From JBGASG01 sp046328035 (GTDB lineage Bacteria; Cyanobacteriota; Vampirovibrionia; Obscuribacterales; Obscuribacteraceae), in assembly GCA_046328035.1 (NCBI GenBank), contig JAXLXI010000017.1:62001-126000 (forward strand): a stretch of 64,000 nt of DNA, written 5' to 3'. Made by a program: the position numbers and the translations under genes. Under the pieces are notes generated by a model. The model was not told the DNA's origin. It saw only the letters and a list, made by a program, of their open reading frames with translations, and made no database searches. This document shows positions 47,986 through 56,498 of this stretch, in pieces; position 1 is the first letter of the stretch; every line of letters starts with the position of its first letter.

Positions 47986-50184
47986 ATGCCCCAACCCGCG
48001 CGCGCTTGCAACACCGGCAGAAGACCCGAAATGGCGATGGCGCTCTCGGTGGCGCTTTTAGCTGCATTTTGCCAAACCAGCTGCACCCTGCAACTGCCCA
48101 GCGCGGAAGAAACTGTGGAGAACGTGCCCGTCTTCGCAGTCACCGGCACCACCGGCGGTGCGCTGTCCATATTCAAGCAAGTGGAGCACCTCAGTCCCGC
48201 TGAACGCGTGACACCGCTGCGCGAGTTCTACAACGGCGCCGCCGATCCGGTCGTCAAACAGAAAGCCGCCTACGTGCTGGCACGAGCTTTGCAGGCGCGC
48301 GGCGGCAACGCCGAACTCACCGAAGCCGTGCAGTTGTTCGGCGTATCAGCGCAATACAAACCGCTCTGGGAGCGCTCGCAGTGGCACGTCTCAGAGTGCG
48401 CCATCAGACTCAACGACGAAAAAACCGCCCGACAGGCTTTCGAGTCGCTGGTGGCTAAATCACCCGATGAGACAATGAAAGCGGCAGCACAGTACGGACT
48501 GGCGCAGTCATTTTTGCGTACCAGCGATGCCCAGACAGCCGCCGCCGATCTGGCCAAACTGCGCAAGATGGCGCCCACCAGTCAGTATGCCATCGGCAGC
48601 CTATATTACCTCGGCGAGATGGCGCTCTCGGGCGACAAACAAGATGACGGTATCGCCCTCTTTCGGCAGTATCTGGCAGCCAGTCCCGATGGGCGTTTCG
48701 CCGGCGAAATCATGAAACGCCTGAAGACACTGCCGGGCTTCACCGCCACCACCGACGATCACAATCTCTTCGCCTCCGTTTGTTATGCAGTCGGTGATTA
48801 CTCAGGCGCCCTGCGCGAATGGCAGGCGGCCGGCAACAACAAAGTCTGGTTCAAACAAGCGATCGCATTGATTCGCTCCAAGCGCGTCAAAGAAGCACAA
48901 TCTGTGCTGCTGTCCGGCATCAAGGCGCATCCCGATGATGACGCGGTGGTGCCCGCAGCCACGCTGCTCGCCAAATATTTGACCAGAGCCGAAGCTATCG
49001 AGATGTGGCGCGCCGTCCTCACTTCCTGCCCTAAACACAACGATGCGGCGCTCTACAATCTGGCGTACCGCACGGACGAGCTCACTTATTACAACGACAT
49101 TCTGCGCACGCATCCGACATCGGCTTTCGCTCCAGAGTCGGCATGGTGGCTGACCTGGAACCAGATCAAAGGCGGTCGCACGCAGCAGGCGCTGACTATG
49201 GCGCAAGCCGGACTGCAGCAGTATCCGGAAACCAAAGCCGGTCCGCGCTTCGCTTTCTGGTGCGGCAAGCTGGAGGAGCGCCTTGGACACAAAGACCTGG
49301 CGAAAGCCGCTTACCAGGCGGCTGCGGACCGTTTCCCAGCGAACTATTATGGACACAGGTCGCGAGCGCGGCTGGCCGCTTTGAACGGCAAGTCTGATCG
49401 GGGCTGGTCTACACGCCCGGCGCGCGATATGCAGCTGTACGCGGCGGCACTGGACGCCAGCAGCGACTGGACCTGGCCGGAGCCGCCGGATTTGGTTTCT
49501 TATGAAGCGATCGCTCGCACCGCCGGTCCGACAATTGCCACCTTGACCGAGTTGCGCCAGTGGGAAGAGGCATTTCAACTGCTTCCTAAAGAAACGATGC
49601 CGCTCTTGCGCTCGTTCTATTACGCCAAACTCAATCTGCCTCTGGAATCTATCAATGAAGTGAGCGGCAAGATGCAGGGCGCACCGCATAACGCGCCACC
49701 CTGGAAGATGTCGTTCCCGTTGTTATACGCGCGCGTCGTCAATCGCGAAGCAGCCGCCAAGCATGTGGACCCGCTACTGGCGCAGGGGTTGATTCGCGAG
49801 GAATCGCGCTACAACGCGCAGGCGCTCAGCAGCTCACACGCGATTGGTTTGATGCAACTGCTGCCCGGCACCGCCTATGGTGTGGCGAAGCGCCTGGGCG
49901 TCAAGCTCAGCAGCAATGCCGATATTCATAAGCCGGAAAATAACATCAAGCTGGGCGTCGACTACATGAGCTACGTACTGCAGAGGCAGGGCGGCAATGC
50001 ACTGCTGGCGGTGGCAAGTTACAACGGCGGTCCGAACGCCGTGGCGCACTGGACGCAGACTTTCGGCACCGCCGATATGGATCTGTTCGTCGAGCAGATA
50101 CCCTACACGGAGACTCGCGACTACGTCCGCAAAGTGTTCAGCAGTTACTGGAACTACGAATCGGTTTATCAGGGCGGCAGCTAG
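47986..50184 (+). CDS. Lytic murein transglycosylase, Slt70-like, lipoprotein
   Basis: A 732-residue peptidoglycan-cleaving enzyme. AAGGAGGACC precedes the ATG. A hydrophobic signal (MAMALSVALLAAFCQTSC) ends at a plausible lipidated Cys. About 500 residues of helical TPR-like superhelix follow (VKQKAAYVLARALQARGGNA, AAQYGLAQSFLRTSDAQ and others). The C-terminal SLT domain has the catalytic Glu in GLIREESRYNAQALS, the GLMQLLPGTAYGVAKRLG helix, NIKLGVDYMSYVL and ALLAVASYNGGPNAVAHW. It cleaves the MurNAc-GlcNAc bond to a 1,6-anhydro product, at the envelope side of the membrane. Confidence 0.93.
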   Translation: MPQPARACNTGRRPEMAMALSVALLAAFCQTSCTLQLPSAEETVENVPVFAVTGTTGGALSIFKQVEHLSPAERVTPLREFYNGAADPVVKQKAAYVLARALQARGGNAELTEAVQLFGVSAQYKPLWERSQWHVSECAIRLNDEKTARQAFESLVAKSPDETMKAAAQYGLAQSFLRTSDAQTAAADLAKLRKMAPTSQYAIGSLYYLGEMALSGDKQDDGIALFRQYLAASPDGRFAGEIMKRLKTLPGFTATTDDHNLFASVCYAVGDYSGALREWQAAGNNKVWFKQAIALIRSKRVKEAQSVLLSGIKAHPDDDAVVPAATLLAKYLTRAEAIEMWRAVLTSCPKHNDAALYNLAYRTDELTYYNDILRTHPTSAFAPESAWWLTWNQIKGGRTQQALTMAQAGLQQYPETKAGPRFAFWCGKLEERLGHKDLAKAAYQAAADRFPANYYGHRSRARLAALNGKSDRGWSTRPARDMQLYAAALDASSDWTWPEPPDLVSYEAIARTAGPTIATLTELRQWEEAFQLLPKETMPLLRSFYYAKLNLPLESINEVSGKMQGAPHNAPPWKMSFPLLYARVVNREAAAKHVDPLLAQGLIREESRYNAQALSSSHAIGLMQLLPGTAYGVAKRLGVKLSSNADIHKPENNIKLGVDYMSYVLQRQGGNALLAVASYNGGPNAVAHWTQTFGTADMDLFVEQIPYTETRDYVRKVFSSYWNYESVYQGGS

Positions 50185-50226
50185 CGCCCAGACGACTATG
50201 CCTTGTTTCTTGCCTGATACTAAATG

Positions 50227-50463
50227 CTATGTTTCGCCGAGAGCCGGCTCGTCATGCGCTTTTTCAGCAGCGTCGCCGACATCGGCGATGCCGAACATCG
50301 ACTTCCAGAAACCGCCTTTCTGCGCACGGTTGGCGGTGCGGCTGGCTGCGTTGTCGGCGCCGCGGTCCGGCGCGTTCTTCGGCAGAGCTTTACCGCAGGT
50401 GGCACACACCGTTTTGGAAGCCGGAGAGCGAAATTGACAACGAGGGCAGATTTGGTAGTACAT
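50227..50463 (-). CDS. Small zinc-ribbon protein
   Basis: A 78-residue product from the ATG at 50463. One CxxC pair lies at the start (YQICPRCQFRSPASKTV) and one shortly after (VCATCGKALPKNAP), a simple zinc ribbon. A basic and hydrophilic tail ends ADVGDAAEKAHDEPALGET. Convergent with the transglycosylase gene. A longer frame to 50529 has no ribosome site. Function unknown. Confidence 0.7.
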   Translation of the reverse strand: MYYQICPRCQFRSPASKTVCATCGKALPKNAPDRGADNAASRTANRAQKGGFWKSMFGIADVGDAAEKAHDEPALGET

Positions 50464-50597
50464 ATATTTCAGACACCCTACCCGGGAAATACCAGCCTGG
50501 AAGGGCTGCTGACACGCGCACCCCGCCAATTATCATTGTGCCATCGGATTGTTAGACTCATGTTAAAAACGTGGAAAGCACAGGCAAACTCTGACAT

Positions 50598-50819
50598 ATG
50601 CCGCGTCTGATACTTACCTTTGAAACGACGTTCCAGGTCATGTCTGCCGATCAAATGCTGCGTGACAAGTTTCAAATTCGTCCCACTCCCACGCCCCCAG
50701 GATTGTCACAATCGATCTGCGGCGTCTCGCTTGAAATCCTGAACCACTCGGATAGAGCGGCGATTCTTGAGAAGCTTGCCGGGCGCGGATTGATACCATC
50801 GGGAGTGCACGAGGTATAA
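50598..50819 (+). CDS. DUF3343-like small sulfur/selenium-carrier-type protein
   Basis: 73 residues: LILTFETTFQVMSADQMLRD, then FQIRPTPTPPGLSQSICGVS, then LEILNHSDRAAILEKLAGRG. This matches the pattern of DUF3343 ('itF.stt.vm.ae.ll...i..r.iPtP..lsssCG.al'). Those proteins are called putative Se/S carriers and often sit beside cysteine-desulfurase or selenium genes. The single Cys of 'SICG' is kept. The class-V desulfurase-like gene is ~3.3 kb upstream, not adjacent. Confidence 0.7.
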   Translation: MPRLILTFETTFQVMSADQMLRDKFQIRPTPTPPGLSQSICGVSLEILNHSDRAAILEKLAGRGLIPSGVHEV

Positions 50820-51446
50820 CCAAGTCTGCACCCGATCTGCCGCCGGGCGACACCGTCCGCAATACCATCACATAGACAATAGTCGGCAGATTAGATACGA
50901 ACTCAGCTGTGCAAGCGGTCTGTTTCACATGTCTCCTCAGGCCGCTCAGGCAACTGGGTGCCGCACCGGATTTGGTGCTGGCCGCAACCGAGAGCAAATA
51001 GCGCTAGCGGCCGGCAGTATTAGACGCCGCTAATAATCAACACAAGCACAGTCGGTGCGTCCTTTTACTGCGACCGGTTTTGCCGTCCAGCACCGCTATT
51101 CAGGCAGCGAGAGGCGCCCTCCCCGCACTCTGACGTTGATTTACAGAGCCTTGCTGTTCGCCGCCAGCCCTTGGCATCATGCAGGCACATCTCCCGCAAC
51201 CCGCAGCCTCCAGGTTCCCGCACCAGAACAGCTCAACCCTCTCCCGCATCCCGCCCCACAAAGCGCTCACCGCGTTGCAGCGCACACCGCACCGGACACC
51301 ACACCCGGCGCCAGTCGCGCCAGCCGTCCCGAAAGAGTTGCAATGTCAGCCAACTTGCGTGGTCCGCCGGCCTTTTCGGGACTGGCATCCCGGCCATTCG
51401 CAGAGCCGGTGTACGACTCAACTCATTTCTCTGGAGCGATCACACC
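50820..51446. other. Non-coding gap before the unknown seven-gene block
   Basis: 627 bases with no supported gene. The frame of the following gene is open leftward to 51171, but that extension (MASCRHISRNPQPPGSRTRT) is a Pro/Arg-rich frame with no ribosome site. No terminator, RNA gene or repeat was recognised. Confidence 0.5.
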
Positions 51447-52421
51447 ATGCCAGATCGAGATTCCACGGACAACGGCATTAACCCCATCGAGCAGCGCATC
51501 ATTCTCATGGCGCGCCACCAACGTGACCTTCAGGTCGACCGTCCCCTGACGCGACGCACCAGCCACAAGCGCCGGCGGCACGCCCTCCAGATCATGCAGT
51601 CCTGTCGGATTCACATCACGACGGCCGAGGAGATCTGGTCGGCACCGCAGTTCGGCAATACCACCCTGGCTCGGCAGGCGCTCCGCCTCTTCCTCGCTGC
51701 CGATCGATCACCGCAGTGGCGCCGCGACGCGCTCAGCCTGCTGACTCAATTGCGCCATCGCGGGATGCCGGCGACGGCGCTCGAACTCTTTCAATGGGTT
51801 GCCCTCTCCGACGCAGCCGCCGTGCCGGAAGGCGGCACAGAGTGCCCGCTGTGCATCGACGGCCAAGACCGCCGCCACGCGCCGAGCCTCACACCTTTCT
51901 GTCGGTCGCAACTGGTGGTCGTTCTGGCAGCCAGCTGGCGGCTGCAGTATCCACACACTGAGGCTGCTACGCACCTGGCGGAACGCAGCCTGGACGAGTT
52001 CGAGATGCTGGCTGACTGCGAAGCCGCATATCCGCAAATTTTCGGTCTCGTCCTCACCGCTGCGGCTGCCTACCTCGACGCACTGCGCCTCGAAGACAGC
52101 CGGCAACCATACAGTATCGCGGCGTGCGAGCTGCTGCTGACGGCCGCGTACCAGGTCCGCTCTGCGGCGAGAACCGCGGGCGACATCAAGTCATACCCGA
52201 ACTTGCCGCTGTCCGAACTGCTCATGCACTGGAGCGTACAGTTGCTTTTCAACCTCGACATCCCGGACGCCGAAGCCTTGCTTGAGTTCTGGAGCACGCT
52301 CACCCGCAAGACCCCGGGCGCGCCGCGCTTCGTCCGCAACCGCCGCGCCGAGCGCGACCGCACCGTCAACCTGCGACGCGACCGCCAGGCGGTGCGCCAC
52401 AGCAAGGGCTACGACCGCTGA
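51447..52421 (+). CDS. Protein A1 of the unknown block, Cys-containing helical protein with Arg-rich tail
   Basis: A 324-residue protein with no known family. The ATG at 51447 has GGAG ~11 nt upstream. Residues ~25-60 are basic (RTSHKRRRHALQIMQSCRIH). A helical region follows (ALRLFLAADRSPQWRRDALS, GMPATALELFQWVALSDAAA), then a CPLC motif (GGTECPLCIDGQDRRHAPSL), further helices (EAATHLAERSLDEFEMLADC, ACELLLTAAYQVRSAARTAG), and a tail NRRAERDRTVNLRRDRQAVR. It is paralogous to the gene at 54352 by order and motifs (HIxTAxE-L/I-W; AxELxQWxVGxD). Tail similar to the small genes at 53245 and 55969. No signal peptide or membrane segment. Confidence 0.75.
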   Translation: MPDRDSTDNGINPIEQRIILMARHQRDLQVDRPLTRRTSHKRRRHALQIMQSCRIHITTAEEIWSAPQFGNTTLARQALRLFLAADRSPQWRRDALSLLTQLRHRGMPATALELFQWVALSDAAAVPEGGTECPLCIDGQDRRHAPSLTPFCRSQLVVVLAASWRLQYPHTEAATHLAERSLDEFEMLADCEAAYPQIFGLVLTAAAAYLDALRLEDSRQPYSIAACELLLTAAYQVRSAARTAGDIKSYPNLPLSELLMHWSVQLLFNLDIPDAEALLEFWSTLTRKTPGAPRFVRNRRAERDRTVNLRRDRQAVRHSKGYDR

Positions 52422-52464
52422 GGCGACATCGTAGTCAGACCAACCAGGGACGAAGGGAAGTAAC

Positions 52465-53190
52465 ATGAGCGCCCTACGGATCGCGCCGACCAGCTACTCC
52501 GGATTGCGCGACACCGAACTCACTGTCGTAGGCGACGTCAAGTTTGTGGAAATCACTGACTGCCCTAACCTGAGGCGGGTGGTGTTGCCCGAGTCGGTCA
52601 TCGGCTTCACAGCGATTGCCTGCCCGCAGCTCGTCGCGGTAGAACTTCCGGACCGCCTGTCTCACTTGACCCTCAAGCAATGCCCTGAGTTGCCGGCTGT
52701 CGCCCTACCGGCCGGTCTGGCAGAACTTTGCCTGATCGGCTGCGCCGCACTCAGGCTCCAAACACTGCCTGTCAGTATCGAGGAGCTGACTGTGGGCGCA
52801 TGCCCGAATGTGTCCCTGAGCGGGCTGCCGCTGCTGCGAAATCTCTACAAGCTGGACCTCTCCGGCTGCGCAGAAGCCCCGCAGTTGCCGCTCGCGGTGC
52901 GAGAAGTGAGGCTGCGTGAATGCACCAATGTGGCATCGCTGCAGCTCGGGGACCGCCTCAGGGAGCTCACCCTCGAGGAATGCCCGGACATCCCCCAGTT
53001 GAACGTGCCACCACAAGTGACGGAATTCCGGCTCTTCAAGTGCCGCGCGCTGGCACTGGTGACCATCAACATAGATTCGCAATTCGGCGGCTCGCCGCGG
53101 TACTACATCGGCGACTGCCCGGCACTGGCCGAAATCCGCTTGCCCCTAGGCTTGGGGCTTAACTTCGAGATGGAGGGAAAACCGCGCTAG
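52465..53190 (+). CDS. Leucine-rich repeat protein B1
   Basis: 241 residues made of about ten ~20-22-residue repeats of the form 'L..L.[LV]..CP.L..[VL].LP..[LV]..[LF]'. Visible units are FVEITDCPNLRRVVLPESV, FTAIACPQLVAVELPDRLSH, LTLKQCPELPAVALPAGLAE, LCLIGCAAL, LTVGACPNVSLSGLPLLRNL, LDLSGCAEAPQLPLAVREVR, LTLEECPDIPQLNVPPQVTE and FRLFKCRAL. It resembles LPX-type bacterial LRRs; no catalytic domain follows. The ATG has GAAGGGAAG upstream. Predicted intracellular or unconventional export. The twin gene is at 53565. Confidence 0.85.
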   Translation: MSALRIAPTSYSGLRDTELTVVGDVKFVEITDCPNLRRVVLPESVIGFTAIACPQLVAVELPDRLSHLTLKQCPELPAVALPAGLAELCLIGCAALRLQTLPVSIEELTVGACPNVSLSGLPLLRNLYKLDLSGCAEAPQLPLAVREVRLRECTNVASLQLGDRLRELTLEECPDIPQLNVPPQVTEFRLFKCRALALVTINIDSQFGGSPRYYIGDCPALAEIRLPLGLGLNFEMEGKPR

Positions 53191-53244
53191 CACAGAAAGT
53201 CCACCGACTTCGACATCACCAGATGCGCAAGGAGCAACATCACC

Positions 53245-53460
53245 ATGTCGCACACCATCGGGTACGCCTTCGACGACGACACCACCAGCGACGACTTCGG
53301 CACCACCTACGACGGCGAGACCTTCGACGACGCGCCGCGGTTGTCCCGCATCGGACCGCCGCGGGCTTTCCGCAACGGCCGGAACCGGGAGCGCGACCAG
53401 GCGGTCAACCGCCGCCGCGTGCGCCACGCCGTCCGCCGCACGAAGGGGTACAACCGCTAG
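53245..53460 (+). CDS. Small protein C1: acidic head, Arg-rich tail
   Basis: 71 residues. The first half is acidic (YAFDDDTTSDDFGTTYDGET). The second half is basic (RNGRNRERDQAVNRRRVRHA, then VRRTKGYNR). The tail is the same module as the C-terminus of A1 (RRAERDRTVNLRRDRQAVRH, SKGYDR) and of the small protein at 55969 (RRRERDRTIARRQSRDAARL). Similarity over a basic module in three different genes of the block shows common descent or shuffling. AAGGAG lies 10 nt before the ATG. Confidence 0.7.
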   Translation: MSHTIGYAFDDDTTSDDFGTTYDGETFDDAPRLSRIGPPRAFRNGRNRERDQAVNRRRVRHAVRRTKGYNR

Positions 53461-53564
53461 CCACCCGCACCACCAGCAGTGCGCGGCCGCTGAGGCGGAC
53501 CGCGCACTGTCTGACTGGAACGAGAAAACAATCCGATGCGGCACACATCTTGGTGGGTGAACAA

Positions 53565-54287
53565 GTGAGCAGCGACAACGCCCTGCGCTTCGTGGACTTT
53601 AAGGAAGAAACCCTGATCGTGCCGGACGGCACTGCCACTCTCTTCGTCGAGCGCGCTCCCCGGCTGCGGCAGGTATCGCTGCCCGACTCGCTGACCTTAG
53701 CTTGGCTGGCGGGCTGCCCACAGCTTGCTGAGCCGGCGCTTCCGCCGGCGCTCACAGACCTGCACCTGATCGGCTGCCCCGCACTGCCGGCGGTGCAGTT
53801 GCCGGATACGCTCCAGGTGCTCTCCCTGGTCGACTGCCCGGCACTGCCCTCCGCAGACCTGCCGTCCCCGCTCTTCCGCCTGGCGCTTGGCGGTTTCTCC
53901 GATTCGACCTTGCCGACTCTGCCGCCCAACCTCACGGACCTGATCATCTCCAACTGGCCAAACTTGCAGGCCGTCACCCCGCTCTCCAGGCTGGAGACTC
54001 TGCACCTGCATGGCTGTCCGCAGCTCCTGCAGGTAACGGCGCCGCCGACGGTGACCGAACTGTGGGCCGATAAGTGCCCGCAACTCGCTTCGGTGACCCT
54101 GCCCGAATCACTGCAGTACATGCGGGCCGTCGACTGCCCCAGCCTGGGCTGCGTCCGGCTGCCGTCCACGGGGCTCTCCGCGCGCCTGGACCCGCACATC
54201 GCCGTCGAGATCTACAACCCTCGCCTGGCGGTCGAGGTGCGGGTGTCGCTCGACGGCGTTCCGGTCTCGTCGACGCAGATCGCCTGA
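53565..54287 (+). CDS. Leucine-rich repeat protein B2
   Basis: A ~240-residue twin of the LRR gene at 52465: same length, same CP.L..[VL].LP register. Units are LRQVSLPDSLTLAWLAGCPQ, LAEPALPPALTDLHLIGCPA, LPAVQLPDTLQVLSLVDCPA and LPSADLPSPLFRLALGGFSD, then SNWPNLQAVTPLSRLETLHL, HGCPQLLQVTAPPTVTELWA, DKCPQLASVTLPESLQYMRA and VDCPSLGCVRL. GTG at 53565 is chosen (GGTGA just upstream); TTG 53550 and GTG 53553 are alternatives. An N-terminal edge like B1's is seen (LRFVDFKEETLIVPDGTATL). A longer frame overlapping C1 is not real. Confidence 0.8.
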   Translation: MSSDNALRFVDFKEETLIVPDGTATLFVERAPRLRQVSLPDSLTLAWLAGCPQLAEPALPPALTDLHLIGCPALPAVQLPDTLQVLSLVDCPALPSADLPSPLFRLALGGFSDSTLPTLPPNLTDLIISNWPNLQAVTPLSRLETLHLHGCPQLLQVTAPPTVTELWADKCPQLASVTLPESLQYMRAVDCPSLGCVRLPSTGLSARLDPHIAVEIYNPRLAVEVRVSLDGVPVSSTQIA

Positions 54288-54351
54288 CAAAGGTTCGTCC
54301 ATGCGGCGCGTCCTGGCGCTCATGGGTCACATTCGCTGACGGAGTTTCACC

Positions 54352-55323
54352 ATGGCTCATCACTCTTCCCTGCAGCCGCGCGCTGCTACGGACGGCATGC
54401 GCTCGCTGCTTTTGCAGGGCTCGTACACCAACTCCTGGCTGCCCTGGCCGCACCATCAGGTGATCATCGACATGGTGCCGGAGCGGCACATCGCGTGGCA
54501 GAAGAAGCGCGCCCGGCGCATTGCGGTTCGCCATCGCCTGCACATCGACACGGCTTACGAACTCTGGCAAGCCCGCCAGAGTGCCGTCACCGCGCCACTG
54601 TCTCGCCGAACGCTGCTGTGCTTTGCTCGCTCCGAAACCTCGCAAGGGTGGATCGACCAGGCACTGCCGCTGGTGCCCTTGCTGCGCGAGGCGCACCTGC
54701 ACCGTAGCGCTTTCGAGCTCCTGCAGTGGATCGTCGGCGCCGATCAGCTCTTCAATTCCTGCGGCTGCCCGGACAACAGCGGCTTGTGCCAGACCTGCTT
54801 GCTCGGCGCGTCGCCGCGCACCGAGCACGCTCTCAAGCAAGAAACCTGCCGGCACTGGCAGCGGCGCGAGGCTGAGCTTTTGTGCGCAGCCTGGGCACGC
54901 CGCTACCACTTCACCGACGGGCTGCTGGAATTGCAGGCCAAGGACCACGGGCGGTGGCAGATGCTCGCCGCTCTCGAGGAGTGCGACCCGCTGGTGTTTC
55001 AGGCGGCTCTCACTGCTCTCCATGGCGGCAACGAAGCGCTGGCGTTGCCGGAGCGGCTGCGCCAATGGGCGCTGGTTTCCGCTGAAGAACTGGCGATTGC
55101 CGCCGCCAGGGTGCGGCACATCGACCGGCATGCAGGCTGCGACCGCATTTACTTCGGTACGCAGTACCTGATCGCGCAGTTGCTGGCGGAGAAGGCGGGG
55201 CAGTCCTTCGCTTTCGCCGAGTCTGGCGACGCAGCGGCAACAGACTCGGTCAGCGATGAAGTTCATGCGGCGATCTCGCATCTGTTGTGCAACGCGTTCA
55301 ACGCGCTGCAGGACGGCAACTGA
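54352..55323 (+). CDS. Protein A2 of the unknown block, paralog of A1
   Basis: 323 residues; GGAG lies 8 nt upstream of the ATG. Shared with A1 are the basic entry (KKRARRIAVRHRLHIDTAYE), 'LW', the helix pair and the 'FELLQWIVGAD' motif. A Cys cluster (NSCGCPDNSGLCQTCLLGA) is denser than in A1: four Cys that could bind zinc. Later helices carry WQMLAALEECDPLVFQAALT, SAEELAIAAARVRHIDRHAG and the end HLLCNAFNALQDGN. It lacks the Arg-rich tail, which here seems to be supplied by a separate gene (55969). No known domain. Confidence 0.75.
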   Translation: MAHHSSLQPRAATDGMRSLLLQGSYTNSWLPWPHHQVIIDMVPERHIAWQKKRARRIAVRHRLHIDTAYELWQARQSAVTAPLSRRTLLCFARSETSQGWIDQALPLVPLLREAHLHRSAFELLQWIVGADQLFNSCGCPDNSGLCQTCLLGASPRTEHALKQETCRHWQRREAELLCAAWARRYHFTDGLLELQAKDHGRWQMLAALEECDPLVFQAALTALHGGNEALALPERLRQWALVSAEELAIAAARVRHIDRHAGCDRIYFGTQYLIAQLLAEKAGQSFAFAESGDAAATDSVSDEVHAAISHLLCNAFNALQDGN

Positions 55324-55338
55324 TGCCGCGGAGGAGCT

Positions 55339-55902
55339 ATGTTCCGCCCACCATCTGGTAAGTCTTCCAACACAACGTATGCCACGGTCATCAATGCCTG
55401 GGATATGCTTCAGGCCGGCACCGCACTCGATGACGTCCGCTGGGTCCTGGAGTGGGCTCTCGTCCAGTGCCGTCAGAGCTACGGCAAGTACACCGAAGAG
55501 GAGTACTGGATCCAGGTCGGGCTCGCAGACAGCATCGGCAGACAGAGCAACTCGCGGGCGGCTTGCACGCTGTTGCTGGTAGCGCTGGTGCAGGTGAGCG
55601 CGGAATTCGGCGAAACTCATGTCCTCAGTGGTCTCGCCATGCTCGAACTAGCCCGGTCCCACGCCTTGTTGGGTCGCTTCGCTCCGGCACGCGTTCTCAT
55701 GGATGAAGGGCTGCGCGTGCTGGAAAAGGCAGCCGCTCTTGGCGGCGACTACAGCTCGCAGAGCATTCACGGCTGGGTCAGTTCGTTTGATCGGCACGCC
55801 GCTCTGATCACCAGGGAGGCGCCCGAGCCGACAAAGTGGAATGGACTCGACCACTGGATCCAGACTACCGTGCAGGCAGCCTGGGCAAGGACCCGCTCCT
55901 GA
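55339..55902 (+). CDS. TPR-like helical protein D
   Basis: 187 residues. A strong ribosome site (GGAGGAGCT) precedes the ATG. Helical pairs in a TPR-like rhythm: TYATVINAWDMLQAGTALDD, YWIQVGLADSIGRQSNSRAA, LSGLAMLELARSHALLGRFA and PARVLMDEGLRVLEKAAALG. The pattern 'A...La.l....G....A..ll...l.' fits tetratricopeptide-like repeats that bind peptides. Spacing to A2 is 15 nt, so the two are surely in one operon. Confidence 0.7.
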   Translation: MFRPPSGKSSNTTYATVINAWDMLQAGTALDDVRWVLEWALVQCRQSYGKYTEEEYWIQVGLADSIGRQSNSRAACTLLLVALVQVSAEFGETHVLSGLAMLELARSHALLGRFAPARVLMDEGLRVLEKAAALGGDYSSQSIHGWVSSFDRHAALITREAPEPTKWNGLDHWIQTTVQAAWARTRS

Positions 55903-55968
55903 CGGCAATTGCCTGCGGTGCCCACCAGTGCCACCACTGGTGACGGCACCGCAGCTGCCTGGAGAAAC

Positions 55969-56202
55969 ATGTACGAACCGCGGTATGAGGGAGGACTTCT
56001 AATCACCGAGGAAGCGACCTTCCAGCCAGGGCTCAAGGTGCGGAAGCCGCAAGCAGACAGTCGTCCGCCGCGCTGGGAACGACGTCGCAGGGAGCGCGAC
56101 CGCACCATAGCCAGGCGACAGTCGCGTGATGCAGCCCGATTGCTGAAGACGGCTGCCCACGACGAGTGGCAATCGCAATGGCTGCGTCGACATCAGGAAT
56201 GA
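55969..56202 (+). CDS. Small protein C2 with Arg-rich tail
   Basis: 77 residues from the ATG at 55969, with GGAGAAAC just before it; the longer frame to 55909 has no ribosome site. The start is MYEPRYEGGLLITEEATFQP; the basic module is RRRRERDRTIARRQSRDAAR, followed by a short helical end (LKTAAHDEWQSQWLRRHQE). It belongs to the same small family as the gene at 53245. It is the last gene of the block. Confidence 0.7.
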   Translation: MYEPRYEGGLLITEEATFQPGLKVRKPQADSRPPRWERRRRERDRTIARRQSRDAARLLKTAAHDEWQSQWLRRHQE

Positions 56203-56498
56203 GCGTTGCGCGACACCGATTCGACAACTAGCACTTCCTGTGGTGGCAGCGCCCCTGCCGCCACAGGAACCCCACCACCGTTTCAAAAACCCAGCCTCTA
56301 CTATTGCACTTAGTCGCGACAGCACAACTCTGCAACCAGGCGACGCTTGACAATTCCGGACTTCTGCGTACAATAGAGCAGCGCTTGTAAAAGAACCCGC
56401 GAACCCGCCCCGCATCAGCGCCAGACGTCCCCCGTCGCACGTCTGTCATTACTATTTTGCTTGAGGCACCATCACCGCTGATGGTGGCATGACTTACT

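Noticed and set aside
51171..51446. A longer start for A1
   Set aside because: The extra 92 residues are Pro/Arg-rich low-complexity sequence without a ribosome site; the family partner A2 has no such region.
53223..53564. Extension of the second LRR frame over the small C1 gene
   Set aside because: The extension is His/Arg-rich in the shadow of C1, which has its own ribosome site and conserved tail.
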